A stretch of DNA of 16,386 nt from DASUZB01 sp036377075 (GTDB lineage Bacteria > Actinomycetota > CALGFH01), in NCBI GenBank assembly GCA_036377075.1, contig DASUZB010000310.1, positions 1 through 16,386 on the forward strand. Reading direction: 5' to 3'. The translations under genes and the position numbers were made by a program. Below are positions 7,833 to 13,833 of this stretch, piece after piece. Numbering within the stretch: the first letter of the stretch is position 1; every line of letters starts with the position of its first letter. Under the pieces are notes generated by a model. The model was not told the DNA's origin. It was given only the letters and a program-made list of their open reading frames with translations, and ran no database searches.

Positions 7833-8660
7833 TCATCGGTCGGCCAGGAGCGTCCGGGGCAGGCCGAACGATCCCAGCAGCTCGATGCCGAAGGAGGTGA
7901 TCGCGCTCACCTGCCCGGCCTCGACCTCCAGGACGTTGAGCCCCAGGAGCCGGTGGCGGTCGTCGCCCTCCCGCCGAAGGTAGACGGCCACCGCCGGCTG
8001 CCGGTTGGCGGCCGTGGCCAGGAACCGGAGCTGGCCCGGGTAGTTCGGCGAGGCGGGATGGATGTAGCGCGCGAACAGGATCGTCATGGCCTCGCGCCCG
8101 TCGTACCAGAGCGGGTGCGGCGGCATCGCCTGGCGGGCGTCCTCGCGCAGCAGCGCGGCGAACGCGGCCACGTCGGCCCGGTCGTGGGCGTCCATGAAGC
8201 GCTCGAGCACGGACCGTTCTTCCTTGGTCGGGCGGGTCGCCTGCGCCCAGTCGAGCCGCCGCGCCGGCAGCCGCGCCCGCATCGTCGAGCGGGCGCGCTG
8301 GAGCGCGCTGTTCACCGAGGCCACGCTGGTCTCCAGCAGGCCGGCGGTGTCCTTGGCCGACCAGCCCAGCGCGTCGCGCAGGATCAGGATGGCTCGCTGC
8401 CTGGGCGGCAGGTACTGGATGGCGGCCAGGTACGCCAGCTCGATCGTCTCGCGGGAGACGACCACGGCATCGGGCTCGGCGTCGCTCGGGGCGACCTGGT
8501 CGAGCAGCTGGTCCGGGTAGGGCTGCAGCCAGGGCAGCTCGGCGGGTGGTGCGCCCAGGTCCGGCCGCTCCTCGAGCGGTAGGTCCGCGGCCGGGTCCCG
8601 TGGGGGAACGTCGGCGACCAGGATGCGGCGCGGGCCGCGCTGGAGGGCGTTACTCATCAT
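7833..8660 (-). pseudogene. SigG-type ECF sigma factor lacking region 2 (5'-truncated)
   Basis: From the first possible ATG (8660) the frame gives 275 residues. Residues about 71-125 form sigma region 4 (LAYLAAIQYLPPRQRAILIL, then RDALGW, SVASVNSALQRARSTMR), preceded by the PWLQPYPD linker at 43-50. A SnoaL-like domain fills about 145-265 (MPPHPLWYDGREAM), ending in FGLPRTLL, as in SigG-type factors. What is missing is all of region 2: family members carry about 100 residues with CYRMxGS and AEDxVQET before the point matching RGPRR (residues 8-12 here). Upstream codons in frame encode nothing similar. ATG 8660 has only a weak AGGG eight bases upstream. The upstream gene ends at 8671, ten bases away. 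Without region 2 it could not contact core polymerase or the -10 element, so I call it a remnant, though a sigma4-SnoaL protein could still be made. Confidence 0.75.
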
Positions 8661-8670
8661 CGTAGATGCC

Positions 8671-9276
8671 CTAGCGGCCTGGCGGATTCCCGTCCACCGG
8701 AGGCCTCGCGCGGCGGCGCTTCGCCGCGGGTCGCTGGCGCAGGAGGAGCCACGATGCGAGGGCCAACATGAGGACGACCACGACAAGGACGGGCAAGGCC
8801 CCACCCGTGCTGGCCGTGGGCGCGGTCGCGGTCGGCCGAGGCGCCGTCGCGGTCGTCGGCGTGGCCGCGGTCAGCGTGGTCGCCAGGATCGTGAACTCGA
8901 AGCTCGCGGAGGGGTGGCCGTCCCCGTCGCCGCAACGCTGACAGGCGACGAACCGGTAGCTGCCGGCGGACAGCTCCGGAACGGTCAGCGGCGTCGAGAA
9001 GGCGCCCGACTGGAGAGGCACCGTGGCCAGCGCAGCAGACGGCTTGAGGATGTCCGACCCGCCGGCGAAGACGCGCACGACCCCAAGGCCCTCGTCCCAT
9101 TCCGTCCCACTGGCGGTCACCGTCTGCCCAGGCGCGGCCTGGACCGGAGAAATCACCAACGTGGGCGTGGCGGCGTTGGCGGGCGACAGGCCGACCATCA
9201 GGGCGGCGAGCGCAACGCAGCTCGCCGCGACCCCCCACCGCGGGAGCTCCCGGCTCCTCCGGAAGCGCCGATTCAT
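8671..9276 (-). CDS. Membrane-anchored surface protein with Ig-like domain
   Basis: A 201-residue protein starting at ATG 9276; AAGGAGGG lies about ten bases upstream, slightly far. Residues 1-35 are a signal peptide (RRFRRSR, hydrophobic 15-33, ANA/A). Residues about 37-130 look like an Ig/TIG-like beta domain (LVISPVQAAPGQTVTASG), with CQRC at 112-115 as a possible disulfide or metal pair. A Thr/Ala/Pro-rich stalk covers 131-158, then one membrane helix (160-179) and an RQRPAAKRRRARPP basic tail, so the protein is held with its domain outside. There is no LPxTG motif, so sortase anchoring is not supported. Function unknown. It stops ten bases before the truncated sigma factor, so the deletion that removed sigma region 2 lies at its 3' end; its own C-terminus could have been altered there. 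Confidence 0.75.
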   Translation of the reverse strand: MNRRFRRSRELPRWGVAASCVALAALMVGLSPANAATPTLVISPVQAAPGQTVTASGTEWDEGLGVVRVFAGGSDILKPSAALATVPLQSGAFSTPLTVPELSAGSYRFVACQRCGDGDGHPSASFEFTILATTLTAATPTTATAPRPTATAPTASTGGALPVLVVVVLMLALASWLLLRQRPAAKRRRARPPVDGNPPGR

Positions 9277-9642
9277 GGAAGCATCGCCCTCCTTGCCACG
9301 GTTGCTCTCCCACGAGCTAGGTTGCGGGTGGTGCTCGACGGCCATCGGTGGTCGTGAGCACCGCCAAAGGGCCATGACTGCTGGCGTGGCGACATGGGCG
9401 CTTAGCGAGGGGGGTCGTGCTCACTGGTACGCACGAGCCGATCCGGGGCGCCGTGACCGCCGAATCGACCGCAGCAGTATTGCTCGTGGACGAGCGGCCC
9501 ACAAGGAGCGGTTCGGCCAAGCACCGCGTGCGTAGCGCAGCCGCCTGGCAAGCGACCGGCGAGCGGCGCTGGTTACCCGCCCGATGTTCACGGCGCCGCC
9601 TTCGAGATTGCGTACTCGCTTAATTGCATCTATGCTCAATCG
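9277..9642. other. Divergent intergenic region with a spaced inverted repeat
   Basis: No gene is credible here. The region separates the surface protein (minus) from the ArsR gene (plus). GGTGCTC at 9330-9336 and GAGCACC at 9356-9362 are perfect arms 19 bases apart, 54-86 bp upstream of the surface protein start, possibly an operator for that gene. The ArsR promoter at the right end is listed separately. Confidence 0.4.
9608..9642 (+). promoter_or_regulatory. Promoter and probable operator of the ArsR-type gene; leaderless start
   Basis: TTGCGT (9608-9613) and TATGCT (9631-9636) are spaced by 17 bases, and six bases separate the -10 from ATG 9643. Transcription would therefore begin at or next to the A of the start codon. 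No ribosome binding site precedes the ATG, which fits a leaderless message, common in actinobacteria. The palindrome GCATCTATGC (9626-9635) overlaps the -10, with flanking ATTG/CAAT extending it imperfectly, as expected for an autoregulatory ArsR operator. Confidence 0.5.
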
Positions 9643-9972
9643 ATGGCCGTGGACGACACGCTCCGCGCCCTGGCCAACCCGACCAGGCGCGCGATGCTCG
9701 AGCTGGCGTGGGACGCCGAACGGTCGTCCTCGCAGATCGCCGAGGCGGTCGGCGCCACGCGCCCGGCCACCTCGCAGCACCTGAAGGTGCTCCGCGAAGC
9801 CGGGCTGGTGCAGGTGCGCGCCGACGGCAACCAGCGGCTCTACCGGGTCGACACCGAACGGATGGCCGAGGTGCGCGCGGCGCTCGAGCGCTTCTGGGGG
9901 ACGCGGCTCGGCCGCCTGTCGGCGGCCATCGCGACCGAAAGGGAGCCGGAAGCGGGCGGCGATCGGCCGTGA
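9643..9972 (+). CDS. ArsR-family winged-helix regulator (SRPBCC-linked type)
   Basis: A 109-residue protein. LRALANPTRRAMLELA (8-23) and SSQIAEAVGATRPATSQHLKVLREAGLVQVRADGN (29-63) are the winged helix-turn-helix with the recognition helix at about 41-52; RLYRVD (65-70) is the wing. The metal-sensing Cys motif of arsenic/cadmium sensors is absent, so this is the non-metal type that usually precedes SRPBCC/AHSA1 genes. It overlaps the next gene by four bases (GTGA), showing translational coupling. ATG 9643 follows the proposed -10 by six bases. It probably represses its own operon; the inducer is unknown. The family resemblance is strong and the length normal. Confidence 0.92.
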   Translation: MAVDDTLRALANPTRRAMLELAWDAERSSSQIAEAVGATRPATSQHLKVLREAGLVQVRADGNQRLYRVDTERMAEVRAALERFWGTRLGRLSAAIATEREPEAGGDRP

Positions 9973-10664
9973 GCGGCCCACCGCACGACGTCGTCACCTG
10001 CCAGGCCGTGGTCCCGGCGCCGCCGCAGGAGGTGTTCCGCTGGTTCGTCCGGCCCGAGCTGCTGGTGCGCTGGCTGGGCATCGCCGCCGAGCTCGAGCCG
10101 CGGCCCGGCGGCCGGTTCCGCTTCGAGGTCACCGACGGCCAGTGGTGCAGCGGCCACTACGTGGAGGTCGTCCCGGGCCGGCGCGTGGTCGTCACCTGGG
10201 GAGTCGCCATGGCCGTCGACGTCACCGCCACCGGGACCATCCGGTGCCCGCGCGACCAGGTGGCGGCCTACCTGCGGGACCCGGCCAACGACACCGAGTG
10301 GATCGGCGGCGTCCGCAGCGCGCGGCTGCTGACGCCGAGACCGGTCGCGGTCGGGAGCCAGGTCGAGCGGGTCGCGACCTTCCTCGGCCGCCGGGTCCAC
10401 TACGTCAACGAGGTCACCGAGCTGACCGCCGACCAGTTGGCGATGCGCTCGGTGCGCTCGCCGTTCCCGATGCGGGTCACCTACGGGCACCGCGCCGCCG
10501 GTGACGGCGCGACCGAGGTCTCGGTCCAGGTCCAGGGCGACGCCGGCCACTTCTACGCCCTGGCGGCCCCACTGCTCGGCCCGGCCGTGCGCCGCTCCAT
10601 CACCCGCGACCTGCGCAACCTCAAGCGGGTGCTCGAGGCGCGGCCACGACCTTCGGGTACCTGA
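9969..10664 (+). CDS. Fusion of a truncated AHSA1 domain with a complete SRPBCC (polyketide cyclase-like) domain
   Basis: The GTG start at 9969 overlaps the ArsR stop. Residues 1-78 are the first half of an AHSA1-type SRPBCC domain (FRWFVRPELLVRWLG, PGGRFRFEV, then VEVVPGRRVVVTWG). The family then normally has about 60-70 more residues, including the long C-terminal helix; these are absent. At residue 81 a second, complete SRPBCC domain begins (MAVDVTATGTIRCPRDQVAAYLRDP... to about 225). ATG 10209 has GGGGAG five bases upstream, so the second domain (151 residues) may also be translated alone. I infer that a deletion joined two genes in frame. SRPBCC folds hold hydrophobic ligands in a deep pocket; the ligand is unknown. 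With ArsR in front, the unit is a typical small sensing/detoxification operon. Confidence 0.8.
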   Translation: MSGPPHDVVTCQAVVPAPPQEVFRWFVRPELLVRWLGIAAELEPRPGGRFRFEVTDGQWCSGHYVEVVPGRRVVVTWGVAMAVDVTATGTIRCPRDQVAAYLRDPANDTEWIGGVRSARLLTPRPVAVGSQVERVATFLGRRVHYVNEVTELTADQLAMRSVRSPFPMRVTYGHRAAGDGATEVSVQVQGDAGHFYALAAPLLGPAVRRSITRDLRNLKRVLEARPRPSGT

Positions 10665-10686
10665 TCCTCCCGCCAAGCAAGGTACG

Positions 10687-10711
10687 ACCTGGACCTACTC
10701 GCGTTCCAGGT
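10687..10711 (+). terminator. Terminator-like hairpin after the ArsR-SRPBCC operon
   Basis: ACCTGGA and TCCAGGT pair perfectly around an 11-nt loop, starting 22 bases after the SRPBCC stop codon. There is no T-run. The position suits transcription termination, but the stem is short. Confidence 0.3.
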
Positions 10712-10803
10712 GCCGCTGCAGGGCGGCGGCGGTGGCGCGCAGGTTCCTCCTGCCGGTGAGGGTCAGCACGCCACCCGCCGCCTCCTGGTCGCGCGCTCGG
10801 CCG

Positions 10804-11088
10804 CTAGTGCTCGCCACGCAGGAAGGCGAAAGGAGCGGAGTCGAAGAGCGCACGGATCCAGGCGATCTTGCCGTCCTCGACGCCGTACCACTCACCGATC
10901 AACTGCGTTCCGGCAGGGGTCTTCGTGGCCATCTCGTAGAGGACGACGACCTCGTTGCCGGTGGAGGACACGTGCTCGAGGTCGACGGACTCGACGATGG
11001 TCCACAGGCCGCGGACCGTCTTCAGGTAGTCGTCGGCGCTCGCGAACTCCTCGAACGGTCCCTTGAACCGCAGGTCGTCCTTGAGCAG
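10804..11088 (-). pseudogene. NTF2/SnoaL-like protein remnant, 5' end lost
   Basis: On the minus strand, 94 codons ending at TAG 10804-10806 read LLKDDLRFKGPFEEF, then SADDYLKTVRGLW, EVVVLYEMATKTPAG, IGEWYGVEDGKIAWIRALFD. This is the SnoaL/NTF2-like fold (cone-shaped pocket, GEWYxVEDGKI...IRxxFD). About 22-30 N-terminal residues of the family are missing. Upstream in the same frame the sequence is foreign (PTPPSGSPG) and soon meets a TGA, with no ATG, GTG or TTG usable as a start. The region just upstream encodes a HAD fragment in another frame. I call it a remnant of an otherwise well-preserved gene. Confidence 0.65.
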
Positions 11089-11170
11089 CCCTGGCGACCC
11101 GCTCGGTGGAGTTGGTCAGCGCCGCCAGTCGGTAGCCAGCCTGGCGCAGGCCCCACGGGTAGATCCGCAC
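11085..11170 (-). pseudogene. HAD-type hydrolase fragment
   Basis: Minus-strand codons from 11170 give RIYPWGLRQAGYRLAALTNS followed by TERVARA. The GLRxAGYRLAALTNST part matches motif II and its preceding helix in haloacid dehalogenase-type hydrolases. Only about 28 residues survive: the N-terminal DxD motif and everything after motif II are missing. It passes out of frame into the SnoaL-like remnant at about 11085-11092, so two broken genes are joined here. It starts ten bases after the DUF2127 stop codon. Confidence 0.55.
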
Positions 11171-11179
11171 GGGCGCCCG

Positions 11180-11722
11180 CTACGTGCGGTGGGCTCGGGT
11201 CCGCAGCGGCCGGCCTGGCAGCCAGCCGCGCAGCAGCACCACCAGGGCGACGAGCGCGGCCAGGTTTGCCACCGCCAGCAGCACGTGGCCGGCGGTGGGG
11301 TCCACGACGGCCTGGCGGAAGTCGAACGGCAGCAGCAGCGCGACGGTGGCGGCCAGCAGGTAGCCGCCCCACTCCTTGCCCTGCCACATGGCGCCGGCCG
11401 CCACCAGCTTGGCCAGGCCGAGCAGGACCAGCGCGGCCGCGACCAGGCCGCGGTGGTGCAGCAGCGCGGGCAGGTGCCGGGACAGCAGGGCGACCGTCCG
11501 GTCGCCCGGGTCCTCGCGCAGTTCCTCGGCCGCCAACCGGGCGAAGGTCGCTTGGGGGTCGAAGCTGGGGATGGCCAGCAGGGCACCGACGGCCAGTTCG
11601 CCGAGGCCCAGGGCGGCCTTGTAGGCGATCACGGCCAGGCCGAGCGGCCGCCGGAACCGGGTGCGTTCGAGGTCAGGCGCCGCCACGCCCGCCCCCCCGG
11701 CCGTGCCGGCTGGCGTGGTCAT
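11180..11722 (-). CDS. DUF2127 family membrane protein
   Basis: A 180-residue integral membrane protein from ATG 11722 (GTG 11728, two codons earlier, is possible). About four membrane segments are visible: 27-52, 92-113, 117-136 and 145-166. RPLGLAVIAYKAALGLGELAVG, then AMWQGKEWGGYLLAATVALLLPFDF and DPTAGHVLLAVANLAALVALVVLL, match the DUF2127 pattern (a charged-aromatic loop before the third helix, LLPxE/D after it). The start lies inside the 3' end of the YkvA-like gene (about 50-bp overlap) and has no strong ribosome binding site, so translation is probably coupled. Function is not known for the family. Immediately downstream lie gene remnants, but this gene ends normally with a basic tail. 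Confidence 0.82.
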   Translation of the reverse strand: MTTPAGTAGGAGVAAPDLERTRFRRPLGLAVIAYKAALGLGELAVGALLAIPSFDPQATFARLAAEELREDPGDRTVALLSRHLPALLHHRGLVAAALVLLGLAKLVAAGAMWQGKEWGGYLLAATVALLLPFDFRQAVVDPTAGHVLLAVANLAALVALVVLLRGWLPGRPLRTRAHRT

Positions 11723-12122
11723 GGCCACTGGTGGCCGGCGCGCCGAGCAGCCGTTCCAGCAGCCTGGGGTCGCCCGGCCAGGCCTCCAGCAGCACCTCGC
11801 GGGGCACCCGGCGGGCGGCGTAGCGCAGCGCCAGGGCGACCACCACGACGTCGTCGAGCGGGCCGACCACCGGCAGGAACTCCGGCAGCAGGTCGACCGG
11901 TGACAGCACCCACAGCCCGGCGGCCACGACCGCGGCCTTGGCTCGCCACGGCACCCTGGGGTCGCGGCGCAGCCGGCGGGCCAGGGTGACGCAGGCCGGC
12001 AGGAAGCCGGCCAGGTCCTTGAGCAGCCCGGCGGGGAGGCGGGCGGCGAGGACCACCAGCAGCGCCCACACGGCGACCATCACCGCCACCGCGACGAGGA
12101 CGAGTTCGAGCCAGCGTCCCAC
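11673..12122 (-). CDS. YkvA/DUF1232 family membrane protein
   Basis: A 149-residue protein starting at GTG 12122, with GAGGGGG about seven bases upstream. A strong N-terminal membrane helix (5-26) is followed by a basic segment (TLARRLRRDPRVPWRAK) and the DUF1232 core at about 60-100: AAGLWVLSPVDLLPEFLPVV and GPLDDVVVVALALR. The SPxDLxPE...GPLDD signature is specific for this family. The tail (SGHDHASRHGRGGGRGG) is Gly/His-rich. The 3' end overlaps the DUF2127 gene, forming a two-gene operon. The role of DUF1232 proteins is unsettled; many sit at the membrane. The promoter must lie in the 59-bp gap shared with the divergent ChrB-like gene. Confidence 0.85.
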   Translation of the reverse strand: MGRWLELVLVAVAVMVAVWALLVVLAARLPAGLLKDLAGFLPACVTLARRLRRDPRVPWRAKAAVVAAGLWVLSPVDLLPEFLPVVGPLDDVVVVALALRYAARRVPREVLLEAWPGDPRLLERLLGAPATSGHDHASRHGRGGGRGGA

Positions 12123-12181
12123 GGCAGGCCCCCTCGGGTACGACTGGATGTAACAACTGATACGAACGGTAGTGTAGCATC
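12123..12181. promoter_or_regulatory. Short divergent promoter region
   Basis: Only 59 bp separate the YkvA-like (minus) and ChrB-like (plus) starts, and the middle is the AT-richest patch nearby. TAGTGT (12170-12175) could be a -10 for the plus gene, six bases before GTG 12182, which would make it leaderless; no good -35 is seen. TGTAACAACT and AGTGTAGCA at the edges form a rough inverted repeat that could bind a regulator serving both genes. Confidence 0.35.
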
Positions 12182-12718
12182 GTGCTCGTGGAGTGGATCG
12201 TGCTGCTGTACCGGGTGCCGGCCGAGCCGTCCCGCCACCGCGTGGCGGTCTGGCGGGAGTTGCGCCGCACCGGGGCGGTGTCGCTCGGCCAGTCGGCCTG
12301 GCTGGCGCCGGCGGCCCCGGCGTTCGCCGAGGGCATCCGCCGGGCGGTCGGGCTGGTCGAGGCCGCCGGCGGCGAGGCGCTGGTGCTCGACGCCGGCGGC
12401 CACCAGGTGGCCGACCAGGAGCGGCTGGCGGCGACCTACACCGCCGCCAGGCAGGCGGAGTGGACCGAGTTCCTGGCCGAGTGCGGCAAGTACCTCGCCG
12501 AACTCGACAAGGAGGTCGCCAAGGGCAAGCTGACCCTGGCCGAGCTGGACGAGGAGGAGCAGAGCCTGGAGCGGCTGCGCCGCTGGTACCGCGAGCTGCG
12601 GCTGCGCGACGTGCTCGGCGCCCCCTCCGCCGCCGGTGCCGACCAGCGCCTCAGGGCGTGCGAGGCCAAGCTGGAGGACTACACCCAGCGCGTCTTCCGC
12701 GCCGTCGCCGGCCAGTAG
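12182..12718 (+). CDS. ChrB N-terminal domain protein (chromate resistance regulator-like)
   Basis: A 178-residue protein, start GTG 12182 (GTG 12188 also possible); no ribosome binding site is visible, so it may be leaderless. EWIVLLYRVPAEPSRHRVAV followed by WRELRRTGAVSLGQSAWLAP is the ChrB N-terminal domain, which in chromate operons contributes to DNA binding and chromate sensing. Residues about 85-140 are rich in Glu, Lys and Leu and probably form a coiled coil (ELDKEVAKGKLTLAELDEEE). The C-terminal ChrB domain is absent, and no chromate transporter ChrA is in the window. Such short ChrB proteins are common in actinobacteria, often without a chromate link, so the role in chromate resistance is unproved. 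The stop codon lies inside a hairpin. Confidence 0.85.
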   Translation: MLVEWIVLLYRVPAEPSRHRVAVWRELRRTGAVSLGQSAWLAPAAPAFAEGIRRAVGLVEAAGGEALVLDAGGHQVADQERLAATYTAARQAEWTEFLAECGKYLAELDKEVAKGKLTLAELDEEEQSLERLRRWYRELRLRDVLGAPSAAGADQRLRACEAKLEDYTQRVFRAVAGQ

Positions 12719-12724
12719 GCCGGC
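12707..12724 (+). terminator. Hairpin spanning the ChrB-like stop codon
   Basis: GCCGGCC and GGCCGGC pair perfectly around AGTA; the TAG stop codon (12716-12718) lies at the loop edge. It may contribute to termination, but no T-run follows. Confidence 0.3.
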
Positions 12725-13113
12725 CGGGTAACGCCGCGGCGGCCAGGGCCGCCCTTGCCAGCGTGACGCGTCGCAGGAGCGCCGGACCCGGGGCAGCCTT
12801 CCCTGCCCATGGGGACCGCGCGGGCGCGGGGAGGCCGCCGCTGACCGGGCCGCCTCGCGCGGCTACGGCGGCGGGGACACCGGCCACCCCCCTGCCTGCC
12901 TCGCCGCCGTAGCCACCCGGCCATGAACGTGCCCTGCGCGACGTCCGCGGGCCCGCCAGTCGGCATGATGCTGGTGGGACGGCACGGCGACGAGCCATCC
13001 CCGCCACCGACGCGGCAGCCACCCGCGCCTCCTGCCTCACTGTTCCCGAAGCCCTCGCCGACCTCTGACAACCTGTACGCGGTGATTCGGCCGTGGCGCC
13101 GGGTGCGGTGTCG
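12719..13113. other. About 400 bp between convergent genes, no credible gene
   Basis: The ChrB-like gene (plus) and the membrane protein (minus) converge here. Frames in this stretch are Pro/Arg/Gly-rich with no domain or ribosome binding site. It holds the 12861-12914 inverted repeat and a smaller hairpin, GGGCAG (12791-12796) with CTGCCC (12803-12808). Termination of both genes is the likely role. Confidence 0.5.
12861..12914. terminator. Long inverted repeat, probable bidirectional terminator
   Basis: GGCTACGGCGGCG (12861-12873) is the exact reverse complement of 12902-12914; adding one G·T and two G·C pairs gives a 16-bp stem around a 22-nt loop. It lies between convergent genes, 140-200 bp from either stop codon, and is symmetric, so it could end transcription from both sides. 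Confidence 0.5.
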
Positions 13114-13716
13114 TCATTGCCGTGCGGGGTGTCGGGCTCGAAGCTGGCGGACGTACCGGGTCGTGACGATGAGCAGGGGCGCCTGCAGCACCCCGTACAG
13201 GGCGTGGAAGGCGTAGTGGCGCAGCGTCTGCGGCGGCTGGAAGGGCCACAAGGGGATGGGCAGGACGCTGAGGACCGCGCCGCCGACCAGGTGTAGCCAA
13301 CCCCAGCCGAGCAGGAGCCACGCCGCCGCGCGCCGGGCCACCGAGAGCCACGCCACGACGATGAGCAGCAGCGCGACGGCTGGGTAGGCCGTCTCGGGGC
13401 TGAGCGGGGTCTGGCCGGGCAGGTCGGCGATGTTGTGGACGAACAGGCCGAGCCACGACAGCCCCGCTGCGGCCAGGACGGTCTGGGTGCGGGCCTGGGG
13501 TTTGGGGGACGGCATCGCCACCTCCTGGGCGTGGTCGGGCAGGGCTTCAGTCGGGCGCCGCCGCCGGGCGCCGACCTGCCGGCGCGGTGCGCCACGCCGG
13601 GATCGCAGGTCGCGGCGGAGGCGGACGTCGCAGGCGAGGATGGCGGGGATCCACAGCCAGTTGATGACGGCGTTGCTGCGAAACAGCCAGGTGACTTGGC
13701 GGTCGAGCGTGCCCAC
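13114..13716 (-). CDS. Integral membrane protein of unknown function
   Basis: The frame runs 200 codons from GTG 13716 (AGAGGAG eight bases upstream). An internal ATG at 13515 has an even better site (AGGAGGTGG), giving a 133-residue protein. I take the longer form because the divergent regulatory region ends right before 13716, but the shorter or both forms are possible. The first 35 residues are hydrophobic-aromatic (VTWLFRSNAVINWLWIPAIL), followed by a very basic linker (RRGAPRRQVGARRRRP). The 133-residue part has about four membrane helices: counted from ATG 13515, at 12-30, 44-62, 64-88 and 101-118. It has FVHNIADLPGQTPLSPETAY in the first outside loop. I recognise no family. It diverges from the HTH regulator and may be its target. 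Confidence 0.65.
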   Translation of the reverse strand: MGTLDRQVTWLFRSNAVINWLWIPAILACDVRLRRDLRSRRGAPRRQVGARRRRPTEALPDHAQEVAMPSPKPQARTQTVLAAAGLSWLGLFVHNIADLPGQTPLSPETAYPAVALLLIVVAWLSVARRAAAWLLLGWGWLHLVGGAVLSVLPIPLWPFQPPQTLRHYAFHALYGVLQAPLLIVTTRYVRQLRARHPARQ

Positions 13717-13744
13717 GCGAGCAACTCCTCTTGGTGGATTCGCT

Positions 13745-13820
13745 GGCAATGCTTGGTAGCGTAAAGTGCGGTAACGGCTCGGTGAAGAAACGTTGCTGTT
13801 GGCAACGGGCGCGTTGCCGA
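13745..13820. promoter_or_regulatory. Cluster of GGYAACG half-sites between divergent genes
   Basis: Five related heptamers occur: GGCAATG 13745-13751, GGTAACG 13770-13776, AGCAACG 13791-13797 (reverse strand), GGCAACG 13801-13807 and GGCAACG 13812-13818 (reverse strand). The last three alternate in direction, giving CGTTGC-5-GCAACG and GGCAACG-4-CGTTGCC palindromes. They lie just upstream of the HTH regulator start and of the divergent membrane protein, so autoregulation and shared control are likely. Confidence 0.5.
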
Positions 13821-13833
13821 CGGGGGAGCTGGC

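Noticed and set aside
5962..7983. A 673-residue plus-strand frame across the prim-pol and DHFR-like genes
   Set aside because: It is antisense to two well-supported genes with good ribosome binding sites; no domain or start signal supports it.
8671..9276. Possible lipobox (AASC, residue 20) or sortase signal in the surface protein
   Set aside because: The Cys lies inside the hydrophobic core rather than after it, and the C-terminal region has STGG but no LPxTG.
10695..10895. A 66-residue minus-strand frame ending in LTGRRNLRATAAALQRHLE
   Set aside because: The first part is the wrong frame of the SnoaL-like remnant. The last 35 residues may be the tail of another lost gene, but I recognise no family.
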